Source of the DNA: Triplophysa rosa
Taxonomy: Eukaryota; Chordata; Actinopteri; Cypriniformes; Nemacheilidae
NCBI RefSeq assembly: GCF_024868665.1
Contig: NC_079913.1
Span: forward strand, 3,759,951 to 3,823,950
Reading direction: 5' to 3'
Length of the DNA: 64,000 nucleotides
The notes beneath the pieces were generated by a model that saw only the letters and a program-made list of their open reading frames with translations, had not been told where the DNA came from and ran no database searches. Shown here piece by piece: positions 38,345 through 49,200 of the stretch. Made by a program: the position numbers and the translations under genes. Numbering within the stretch: the first letter of the stretch is position 1; each line of letters begins with the position of its first letter.

Positions 38345-41300
38345 CTAGATGATATTTTCATATGTTGTGTCTTCTGTGCTCTTTATCATCGTGTCTGGTG
38401 TGCTTTGATTTGTTTTGGAGTCTGCTGAGATGTTTTTCGCCTCTGTCGCATCTGCGGCGTGATGTTGGACTTCAGAGTAGTCTGTGGTGAGTGAGATGTC
38501 TCTTTTCTCACCTGACGCCGCTTCAGTGTTTGTAAAGTTAATGGAGCTATAATGAAGAGATTCTGATGTGTGGTGTGTGACGGCTTCAGTTGATGAAAAC
38601 GTGCTTTTATTGACATAAACATCACCTTCATTATCCAATACAGCAGCCTGATGAGACGATAAAGAAACAGAATTAGTGTCTGTGTATGTGCATAAAATCT
38701 GGTTTTAAAAATATATAATAAAATAAAATATAACATGGTGAAATATGTTCCTCAATATACTATTTATTATAATAACTTTTCAGGTTTAGTCTGTGTTTAA
38801 CCCACTCACAAGTCCAGTTGAATCTTCATGTTCAGTCTGTGATGGTTTGCAGTTCTGTCTACTGAAAAAAAAAAGTTTTAGATTTGTCATGGAGCAAGTT
38901 GTATTTTGATGATTCCAAAGACATTTTATTTCAGCTATGAATGAAAACATTTATTCTTTTATTTAAATGTTGATTTAAAGTCTGATCAGAACAGAATTTG
39001 TCTATTTTGGTTCAAGCTGCTGGAACATTTGCAAAGCTTAAATCTGTGTCTAGTTTAGCTTTGTTCATTACGTGTTGAGTGTGTTTTGTGATGATTTACC
39101 CACCGCGTGCAGAAGAGTGACACGATACCAACTATCAACATCACTATCACACCGATGACAACTCCAGCCAGCAATGACAGACCGTCAACACCTAGAGAGC
39201 CATTTAAATGTTATTTGTTCGTTCTTGCGTTGTGTGCTTTAAAAAAAGATTTGACATAAAACCTGAATCTCACATGAAGGAGGAGGCTGAAGCTCCTGAA
39301 ACTGTTGGCTGGCGCTTCCGTGGCTGTTACCGCTGACACACTGCAGAGTGGGCGTGTCTGTGAGCGGTTGATTGACAGTGAGGGTGGTCCTGAACTTTGT
39401 GTCCCCCAGTTGCTCCTGAAAGATAGATGTGCTGGTGGAGTTCACGACGGGCCGTCCAGACAGACGCCACTCCAGCGTTGGGACGGGATTTCCATCAACC
39501 TCACAGAAGCATGTAATGATGTCACTTTTGCTGCAGGACGACTGGGAGATTTTAGGGGCATCTGAAAAAACAAAAGTGTATTGGGGTCATTGTCATTGTG
39601 TATGCTGGATGATTTTCTTTATGTCTCACAGGTTATATTCAGAATGATGGTGTCGGAGATCTGGTTGCCGTGTTTGTTGTGAGCAGTGCAGTAGTACGGT
39701 CCGATGTGTTGGGGTTCAGTTTTATTAAAGCTCAGGTATGGTCCGGTCTGTAGATGTTTCAGATGTCCTTCAGTATCTCTGTGCCAGGTGAAGTTGATGA
39801 CCGCTGGATTTCCATCACTGCTGCAGGTGAGAGACACTGAAAGACCCTTTAAGAACTTTGTGTAACTTGTTGCTCTGTTACAAGAGAATTTACAAAACGG
39901 GAAACAAACCTTCAACAGATTTGCTTTGTGATTTTGAGGGGTGTACCAGGCCAACGGTTGAAAAGAATACCAAAGTCGAATACCAAAAATCGAATTGTTT
40001 TCTACACAAAAGGATTTGACCGTTTTTTATGTGGAAATGTGGAACTTCATTTAATCACTTTTCATACGACTGTCACTGAACTAATCCTTTAAAATGATTC
40101 TGTTTTTCCTCATCTGTGTGTTAATAATATTGTCTGCCAAACAAAATCATGTAAATGTATTCAAGCGCTTTTTCAAGAGAGCAACATATTACCTCCTCCT
40201 ACAATCAATGAGTCTGATCACTCAGAAAACTAACAACACAAGCTGAATGAAAACGAATGAATGTTATTGTGCATAATTCTGATCATTTTGTGTCATTTTG
40301 TGCATATGTGCACTTTTGGGCTCTGTTGTACATCCCACTTATAAGAAGTATTCATAGGAATGATATTACCATAGATGTGTTAATAATCAGACCAATAACA
40401 ATTATACAAGTGAATATATGAAGATGATTTAATGATTTAATGACATAATCAGTATACTTAAGCATTGATTGAGTGTTGTTTGAACATATAAGTATATTTT
40501 TAATCGTTTTAACCAAGTATAGATAGCCCCTCCATGACACCCTGAAGGATCTGCCGGAGAGGTAGGATTTGAACCAGTGGAGAGGAGAGCCTGAGATTCC
40601 TAGAGATGTGAAGTGACCTATTACCCGAAATGTGACCTCTGCATTTAACCCATCGAGAGTAGTGAACACACGCACATCAAGTGGTGAACACACGTACACC
40701 CGGAGCAGTGGGCAGCTATCACTGCAGTGCCCTGGGAGCAAGTAGGGGTAAGGTGCCTTGCTCAAGGGCACCTCAGTCGTTACCTGCCGGCCCTGAGGAT
40801 CAAACCAGCAACCTTCTGGTCACAAGTCCGACTCTCTAACCATTAGGCCTGCCCACAGATGACGGAGTTTCTAGCAGTATCTGGTGATTGACAGTGTCAA
40901 ACGCTGCAGAAAGGTCTAGCAGAATCAGGACCGAGGATTTAGATTCCGCCTTGGCTAGCCGCAGTGCTTCTGTGACTGATAGCAGTGCAGTCTCAGTGGA
41001 GTGGTTTGTTTTGAAGCCAGACTGCTTGATATCCAGTAGCTTATTCTGGGATAGGTAGGAAGACACCTGGTTAAAAACTGCTCTTTCAAGTGTTTTTGCA
41101 ATAAATGGGAGGAGACAGACAGGTCTGTAACTGTTGGTAGTAGAGGAGTCCAATATGGGTTTCTTAAGTAGGGGCGTGACCTGGGCCTGTTTGAATGTGG
41201 ATGGAAAGTAGTAGTATAGTAGGAATAAAAATGACTATGGAGAGTGATGTAATAGAACCAGTAGCATACAAGATGATGAGTTCAGACAGGGTGTTATTTG

Positions 41301-43052
41301 CACACAATGTTAGCACAGGTGAGTAAAGACATAGAATGTAAACAGATGATAGAAGCAGATGGTTGTTACTGTCTTTAGTTCCAGGAGATCATGGATGGCT
41401 GGCAGGTGAATCCGGGAGTGTGCAGGTGAGTGAGAACTGTGGAGTACTTGGAAGGCTTGCAGACACGTTGAAGAACTGGAAACNNNNNNNNNNNNNNNNN
41501 NNNNNNNNNNNNNNNNNNNNNNNNNNNNNNNNNNNNNNNNNNNNNNNNNNNNNNNNNNNNNNNNNNNNNNNNNNNNNNNNNNNCCTGAACCTTCTTTGTC
41601 TGAGAGATTTTTTGAACTTCAAGATCGACTTCTACCACATCAATGTCCAGAGAATCGGATAAATGAGATGATGACAGATACTCACACTGAACATCCAACA
41701 TTAGTGTTGTTGAGTTCTGGTTGCCGTGTTTGTTGTGAGCAGTGCAATAATATCGTCCGCTGTGTTTGGGTTCAGTTTTATCAAAAATCAGGTCTGGTCC
41801 GGTCTGTAGATGTTTCAGATGTCCTTCAGTATCTCTGTGCCAGGTGAAGTTGATGACCGCTGGATTTCCATCACTGCTGCAGGTGAGAGACACTGAACGA
41901 CCCTCCAACACACAACCAGAAGGAGACACGAACACTGATGTGTTTTTAGGAGCATCTGAAGGAAGATAAAAGCATGCACACTGTCACAGTGTTCACTGAC
42001 GAGTCAGTTCATTTAAAAAAATAGATTTCGCTCTTACACTGAACATGTAGTGTCATCGATTCTTGTGCGGATGTGTTCCGGTTCTGTAGCTGGTAAGATA
42101 TCATGCAGGTAAAATTGACCCTGTGGTGTTGATGTGTTACAGTGAAGTGCAGATCTGAGATCAGATCGCTCTGGATCTGACGCTGCTGTTCTCTGATGCT
42201 GACAATGGTAGAGGTGCTCCATATAAGAGCCGGTGGATGAGAGGAGCAGAACATTTTAACAGAGCATCTCAGGATCACAGACGTCCCCTCCACCACCTCC
42301 TGCTGCTGCATATAGATGCTCACTTTGGGTTTGGGTGGAGAATCTGAAACACACACACAAAGATCAATTATAAAGTGGACATTGACTGCTTGATGTAAAT
42401 AATGTTCACAACTTTTGTCACACCTCTCTCACCTCTGACATTCATTTGAAGTGTTGCATAGTTATATTGCAGTTTATTGTTGCCTTGCAGTCTGAAGTGA
42501 TATCGACCAATATTATTCTGCGTGACATAATGAAAGCGTGTGGTGCAGTTTTTGTCCAAGGCGTTGCCAAATATTGTGCCGTTGAGCACTCCACTACTGG
42601 GGCTCCTGGAGTCAAACACCTTCTGATAAGGAATTCCATTTTTATACCACAGTCTTCTTGCATTAGCAGTGAGGTCATTGTTATATTCTGGATCAATATC
42701 AAATGTGCAGGGTATGAAAGCACAAGATCCACTCAGAACTTCTAGATTATTTGGCTGTGTGATACTGAAGCCACACAAAACACCTAAAGAACACAGACAC
42801 CAAAGAAATGATACATAATATTATACATTTATTCATTTGGCAGACGCTTTTATCCAAAGCGACTTACAAGTAGGAGAGCATATAAACATTTTGTCAATTA
42901 TACAGAATTAATACATAAAAACCGATGAAGAGAACAATAATCTATCTCAAACTAAAGTGAAATCAACAGTCATTGTTGTAAACTATACTTTGAATCTACT
43001 AGAATATAAGACCTTGTATGAGAGATCCAATGAGAATGATTCTGCCCGTCAT
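38345..43052 (-). CDS. Siglec/CD22-like Ig-superfamily receptor with ITIM and ITSM motifs, 565 aa model
   Basis: Single-pass inhibitory-type leukocyte receptor candidate. Exons in transcript order: 43052-43013 (start, short signal peptide MTGRIILIGSLIQGVLC), 42783-42433 (V-set), 42343-42038 (Ig), 41955-41686 (Ig), 39561-39274 (Ig), 39191-39104 (transmembrane, LLAGVVIGVIVMLIVGIVSL), 38861-38810 and 38647-38345 (cytoplasmic). Phases are coherent, 1698 nt. The V domain has Siglec-style cysteines (GSCAFIPC, KNCTT) and an Arg in RYHFRLQ where Siglecs place the sialic-acid-binding Arg. The tail has LHYSSI (Tyr498, canonical ITIM), TDYSEV (Tyr522) and TTYENI (Tyr561), both ITSM-like. A 100-N gap (41484-41583) lies in the large intron and could hide another Ig exon. 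Orthology to a named mammalian Siglec is not claimed; such genes expand by lineage. Confidence 0.82.
39630..39836 (-). pseudogene. Truncated duplicate Ig exon within the Siglec-like gene
   Basis: The minus-strand frame reads SLTCSSDGNPAVINFTWHRD, then TEGHLKHLQTGP, then YYCTAHNKHGNQ, almost identical to the Ig exon at 41955-41686. The first 20 or so codons and the original splice acceptor are gone, replaced by unrelated sequence beyond about 39850. A cryptic TTTCAG at the new edge would create a 207-nt exon (39836-39630) that keeps phase with its neighbours and ends in a normal donor (GTGAGA). It is therefore either a dead exon or a shortened cassette lacking the domain's first strand. Both core cysteines remain. 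Confidence 0.6.
40510..41215 (-). mobile_element. L2-clade LINE reverse-transcriptase fragment, split by a SINE
   Basis: Minus-strand translation from about 41210 to 40856 reads FPSTFKQAQVTPLLKKP, SYRPVCLLPFIAKTLERAVF, HSTETALLSVTEALRLA and LILLDLSAAFDTVNHQIL, typical L2-clade reverse transcriptase with the motif-A Asp. After an interruption (about 40625-40857) the same protein resumes at about 40627-40520 as SLGISGSPLHWFKSYLSGR then SFRVSWRG. No endonuclease domain or intact ORF remains. It sits in sense orientation in the Siglec-like gene's largest intron. Confidence 0.85.
40625..40857 (-). mobile_element. tRNA-derived SINE nested in the L2 fragment
   Basis: On the minus strand a tRNA-like head has an A box TGGTTAGAGAGTCGG (plus-strand 40830-40844) and a B box GGTTTGATCCT (40806-40796). 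The body then reads GGTGCCCTTGAGCAAGGCAC and continues to a junction with LINE sequence near 40625. It separates two collinear pieces of reverse transcriptase, so it inserted after the LINE. Target duplications are not clear. Confidence 0.7.
41484..41583. other. Assembly gap (100 N)
   Basis: Exactly 100 N, the conventional placeholder for a gap of unknown size. It lies in the Siglec-like gene's large intron between a duplicated pair of near-identical Ig exons, the sort of place where tandem exon copies collapse in assembly. Confidence 0.98.
42825..42885 (-). repeat. L2/SINE 3' tail fragment
   Basis: Inverted copy of the CGCTTTGGATAAAAGCGTCT tail (plus-strand GGCAGACGCTTTTATCCAAA then GCGACTTACAAGTAGG), in intron 1 of the Siglec-like gene. 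Same tail as at 23166, 24990 and 32365. Confidence 0.7.
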
Positions 43053-46000
43053 CTCTTCAGACCTGACAGAATAAACACATACACTTATAATAAAGATTTA
43101 TTAGTCTGAGTCTGTTTATATCAGATAAACGTATTGAACACACAGAAATAAAGTCATATAGCTATGCACAACCACTCACCGGAGAAGACTATTGAAAAAC
43201 AGAAAAACTCATCAGCACAGGATATTAGCTTCAGTCTCAGCACTGATGTTTCAATGCTCAATTATACCGCTTCCCCTTTTTATTCTGCAGAAGCATTAAA
43301 CAATGGTCTGAGAGAACTATTTTATGCAAATTCTCATTTCAAAAGACAACATACACAACACAAAAGACAACAAATGTGTTCTTTATACATACAGTTATTC
43401 ATAAGTTATTCAATATTTCAGATTCAACAAACACTATCGATGGACTAAGAGTTTTGATTGTCATATTGTGTGCTGTGTTTCTTTTAACTGGTTTACTGTC
43501 TTTCCTTTGGGTCAACACCTGACCCAATAATACTAGCACTTAAATTCTGCTGCTATTCTTTTCATATTTTAAAAAAGTATATAGCTATAAATATCTTGTG
43601 TGGCATTAACACTAAAATCTTGGTCAGCTAAATTACATTAAATTACACTAGGCTACATTACAACTGTGATTTCTGCTTAATTTCTTAATTTACATAATAC
43701 AATAAACACTACAAAACACTTGCAAAACGGATCAGGTTAATTCTGTTTTCCTACATGCCTTAAATGGTCTTGGACAACAATTCGTTGGTGTTGACAGTGG
43801 CGCAAAAATGGGGTATGCAGTATATGCGGTGCATGGGACGCCGCACGAGGGGGGGCGCCATTGTGCCAAAATATTATTCAAAGTTTTTTTAATAAAATGT
43901 TATAAATAATAAAAAATAGAACGAAAAAGGCAATTATTTGAAACGTTTCAGTTTTACTTTTGTCTAGCATTTTAAACGAGTTCAACAAATATATTTTATT
44001 TAATCAAGTTATTATTTCAACCAGTCGCTCAGTGACAGTCACATCACCAAACGGATCAAGCAAGGAAACGTCCTGAGGCGCGGAAGGTTGTTAAAGCTGT
44101 TAAATCTACCACTATCACGCATATAAGCTAGTTGTCAGGATCTTCATTAAACGTCAGAATGCGCGTTTCCCATACGACGCGAGCTGACGCGTCTTCTCCA
44201 TACAGCGCGCAGCACACAGCACCGCGAGATTGCGCGAGGAAAGTGAAACAGCGCGATGAACGACAGCAGGATGACCGAGACAAGAGCGCAAAAGAATGTT
44301 TGTTAATAAAAACTCATTTGTTTAATGTAAGTGAGTTTGTCTTTGTTTTACTTTAACGATGTTGTGTTTTCATGAAATATGAACCACAATCTAAAAATGT
44401 TTTAAAGTAAGGGGAAAATCCAAAGATCTTTTATTTATTTGTGTTATAATGTGAGTTCATGTTATCCGTCTTATTTCGTTTTTAAATAAAAGTTTTATTA
44501 TAAAGTATGTTTAACTTAGGCTAGGCTACTATTTTATTGTTGTATTTTTATTAAATAGCTATCAATGAACCACAAAATAAGCATTCGTTATAAAGTGGGA
44601 AAAGAATACTTTTTGTTATAGCCTAGAAGGCGAGTAAGCTATATACGTCTTATTCGTTTAGATAATAATGAATAATGTTAATAATACTTTTTGTTGAAGG
44701 AAATGGAATAATCTAAATGTCTAACATTTAAGATCAAAATAAGTTTATTATTCACTGGGAACATTTCCTCACCAGCACATCTCTAATGGGCTACAACTCG
44801 GTTGTTATATTTGGGATGTTCAAAGAAGTTTTATTGTTTAAAACTGGACAAGCTTTTTTTTATTAAAGGTATTACATAACTAAATTATAGATTATATAAG
44901 CGAAACTCACTTTTCAAAGAATACAATAAATACCCTTATTTGGTGTTTTATTTAGTTATTATAAGCAAAAGATCAAATAAAAAATTGTTTAGCCTTTTAT
45001 CCGAAAAAAAAACAATCGTCCGATTATTCGATTATCAAAATAATCATTAAGTTGCATCTTAATTTATTAAAAATAAGACCACAAACAAAAATAATTGATG
45101 TTCCAGCATTGTATAACTGAATATGTATTTGATTTAATTAAAATTCTAAGTTTAAGATTCCAAGTCTTTATTTGGGGGGCCGTAACGCGATGTATCTACA
45201 CAAAGGGGGCTTTACAATGAAAAAGTTTGAGAACCACTGATCTAACAAATGATGCGTTTTAAAATCACTTGAACTATAGGCAGGAACGCAACACCAATAT
45301 GTTGGATTGCAATACTAACTTTGACATATTTCAGATTCAATTCCATAAGGATCCTATTTAGACATGTTCTATCATGGTCCCATGTAATCTGCAGACTTTT
45401 GGTAGATTCCTCTGTTTTATTATTACATAAGCGATAAAAAGTTAAATTACATTATAGTTACATTTCGCCTTAACGCTCATTTCGTTTTTTTTCATTATAT
45501 GAGTTGTTTACCCTTAGGAACACTACGGGTGGTTTTTATTATAGGAAAATTATTAATGTGATTCATTTTTGTCGGATTAATTACTATTTGCATTACCATA
45601 GTTTTACCACAAATAGCATGGGTAAACTACGGTGGTGAATTTACGATCATTTTGTAATAAATACTATGGTTATTTTTGTGAGGGTACGAGCGTACTCTTC
45701 ATATTGCGTGTTGCAATGTGCTCCACAATTAAAGCTTAACGTTTTTAGATCATTTCCTTGTATGAATTTACTACACATGTAAAACAAAAACTAATGTCCG
45801 TCGCTCAAATTCCTCCGTATGAGAACTCGGGCGGGCAGAAGAAAAACGTTCCGCGTGCGCAAAACTCCGTTAACGTTTTTACCTTAAAAATGTGTCGAGT
45901 TTCTCATTCACAGAGTTCAAATAACAAACGAACCGAACACATATAACGATGTAACCATTTAAAAAGCATGAACTATTAATAAAGCAAATACTTTCTCACT

Positions 46001-46248
46001 TGTGCTTAACTTAGCCAAAGGGAAAAAGTCTGAGATTAATACAAAAGCGGAAACCGCAAAGTTACACAACAGAAAGAAATACACAGATCTGACATATAAG
46101 CCCCTGAAAGCCTCCTCCTCCTCCGACCCCACCTACTCGAGCGAGTTCAGACACGAAGAAGAAACTTTACTTGACGTCTTTTGTTCTTTTATACTATTTT
46201 GTATCAATGAATTGACATCCACGTGATCTGTTGCATTAGTTTGTGAAT
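43053..46248. other. Intergenic DNA between divergent Siglec-like gene and ano6
   Basis: No coding exon is seen. Decayed repeat ends are visible: a CAGTGGCGCAAAAATGGGG start near 43797, an AATCATTAAGTTGCATC motif near 45043, and GTTTGAGAACCACTG ending near 45239 (a common hAT-type terminus read inverted), none with a paired end I could confirm. A CpG-richer patch at about 44150-44280 carries no splice-supported frame. Sequence just upstream of 46249 is the presumed ano6 5' UTR/promoter. Confidence 0.5.
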
Positions 46249-49200
46249 ATGAGTGAAGCAGAAGAGAATGATATTTTGGAGCTGGACTCGGAGGCGGAGG
46301 AGGGGGACGTGGAGATGAGTCTCATGGCAGAAGTGGGTGAGTTGATTTCATTTCATCTCTCTCATGTCTGGTCTCTTGCAGACTTTGAGACAGATGTCAA
46401 ATGTTTCTCTGGACTTGAGATTTTACTCTCTCGTGCTGCAGATGAGAGACAGGAAGAACGTGCATTCAAATCATAAGTGTCAATACAACGTGAAATAATG
46501 GGAAACGCAGACAGGAAACTATGATGGCACCAGTGTTGGGTGTAACTAGTTACTAAGTAATTAGTTACTGTAATTTAATTACTTTCCCCTTGAAAAGTAA
46601 AGTAAGGGATTACTCTTATTTTTTCTGTAATTTAATTACAGTTACTTCTGATGTAATTAAAGTAAATACTTTGTGTAATATGTGTGTGCGCAGAAGAGGA
46701 ATTTACATCAAAATTCAAAGTCTAACTTTAAAATCCGTGCTTTAGTGTATAATTCTCACATTTGTAATTAATAATAATACTTTATGTAGTTTTATATTAT
46801 TTATTTGTATGAATTAAAAGAGCCGTTTCATGTCTATCCTTGAATCACTTAACTCATCAAGGTTGATATAAGATATAGAAAGTAAGTAGTAATAAGTAAT
46901 TAAATACTTTTTGAAGAGAGTAACTTGTACAGTAATCTAATTACACTATTGAATATGTAATTAGTAACTAGTAATTGATTACTTTTTCAGAGTAACTTAC
47001 CCAACACTGGATGGCACACACGTATTTGCATTAGTCAGTGCAACACAAACATGTTCATAAACTAGAAAGACGGGGTGGGTAATATTCAGGACTTCATCTG
47101 AACTCTAACTGATGTGAATATTATTTACATTCTCATTAAATGTGTGTGTCGGGTTTGGTTTAAATGCTGGAGTGGGGGCGTTGCGTTTCTGGGATAAATG
47201 AGTTGTGCAGCTTATTTTCAGACCGTTGCTATGGACATTTTCCATCAGACCGGTAACATCTGATTTGAGTTAAAGTTTTCCCATTACGCTTTGCAGCCTG
47301 TGTGTTTGATTTGCTTGAGTTTTCCCATAACTGTAAGTCAACAGAAAATCTGAGAATCTCTAAGCGTTCACATGCTGTATGTCAACTCAATGCTCTAATG
47401 TCCTGTGCCTTTACTGTTGAAGGAAAATATTATTGCTCAGAGGTTTCTCTTTCAAAGCTCAAATGACTTGATGGAGATCTCAGTTGTGCTTTATTTAGGT
47501 ATCAACTTACTCTCAGATGTTTCTCCCAAAATTAGGAGAAATAAAATGCAAAACAAATGAGACCGCGGTAGTTAAAATGCATGAAGAGTATTGAGGTTTT
47601 TGTGAGATTTCTGACTCGACAAGAGACTTTCACTTTTCATCTGCTGTTCATTTAATCTCATCGATGTCTAGGAGATCTCATTTATGATTTTTCTCTCTGA
47701 TGGGTTGCTGTTATGTTTTGTGTTATATTTTTTCTCAGTTTATTCTGAAGAGTTGCCAACGTACAAATCTGTTCCTAAAGGTCAAGCTGCACCAAAAGTT
47801 GAACGGGTGTGTTGAATTCCTTTCCGTCCACATCTAAAGCAAAAATACAAGACAGGATCCACTTATTACACAAAACACATTTTACATTCATGTATATAAG
47901 TGGAGTAGTAACTATTAATTCAATTGATTTATATAGCGCTTCTCACAATGTGCATTGTTCCAAACCATTAAAGCATTACCTTTTACACCAAGACCTTTAT
48001 TGTTATAAAGAATAATACAAAATTTGAGTTTCCTGTTGTTTGTTTGCAGACGGAGTTCAATGATAATCCAGATTCATTGTTTTTTAATGATGGAAAGAGA
48101 CGGGTTGACTTTGTTTTAGTCTATGAGGACGAGTCCAAAATGACGTCTGGGAAAAAAGCTTCAATCTACAAAAGAAAGGTAAGACCCCCGAGTAAATGGA
48201 GCCAAATAATCAATGGGAAAATTGTTTAAAGGAAAATCAAGTTACCACACTTTAATGAAAGAATAACACACAATTTTGATTTCACGTTGTTTTCCACACA
48301 TCTTTCATTTATTCTCCAGCTGCGGAGGAGAGAATGTTTCGAAGGAAATTTGATGAATATGGGTGTGGAATTGGAAGCAACGCAATCTGTAAGTTTGATG
48401 ACCTGTTAGCAGCTTATCAGATGCAAAATCCATTCTCTCTGTAATTTCTCGGAGCAATCCTCCATTATAGTTTATATCAGTTGAAGTGCAGTAGGCTGCC
48501 TGTAGAAAGGTGACATTAAATCCTGTCTCAACCTGTCGATATGAACTGCAGAATGCCACGTCACAGACCGTGAGGTTTTCCTCTGTCTGTTGTTTTGCAG
48601 GTGGTGGATGAGAAATTATTTTTCGTGAAGGTGCACATGCCCTTTGACCTCCTGTGTACGTACGCTGAGGTCATGCACATCAAACTGCCCATTCAGCCCA
48701 ATGATCTGGCCTCGAAATCAAACTTCATCACAAAGCTCTTGTACCCCGAGCAGGAGGTCCTCCTCAAAAAGACAAAGTTCTTCACCGCACCCTTCAGGAA
48801 AGATCAACTGCAGTATTTTTATATAAAGGACAGAGAGCAGTTCTTCACACCGGCCATGAGGAGCAGGATGGTACGTCTGAGGTCACGGTCTGAGCTGAGG
48901 TGATATGTTCATGTGTGGATGTGTGTTATGATGTGTTGTTGTTTTGCAGGCGTATTACATCCTCAGTCGAGCTCCGTATGATGTCAATGGAAATGTTAGG
49001 AAGTTTGGCATCTCTAAGCTGATGGATGGAGGCGTGTACAAGGCTGCGTACCCATTACATGATGTAAGTACCTTTGTCTTTTAAACATGCGACATACAAT
49101 ACGTGTACTGTGCAGTACATGTGTGAATATTATCAGGGCAGAAAACATCATCAGGCCAATTTTTTTTTATTATATTATGGATTAAAATATTCTATAAAAA

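Noticed and set aside
43797..45239. A single large hAT element between CAGTGGCGC near 43797 and GAACCACTG near 45239
   Set aside because: The two ends share only CAGTGG when compared inverted, and the flanking 8-mers do not match, so they are probably ends of two different decayed elements.
48044..48229. Stand-alone small ORF in the ano6 region
   Set aside because: It is ano6 exon 3 reading on into its intron and ends at a chance stop after the donor.
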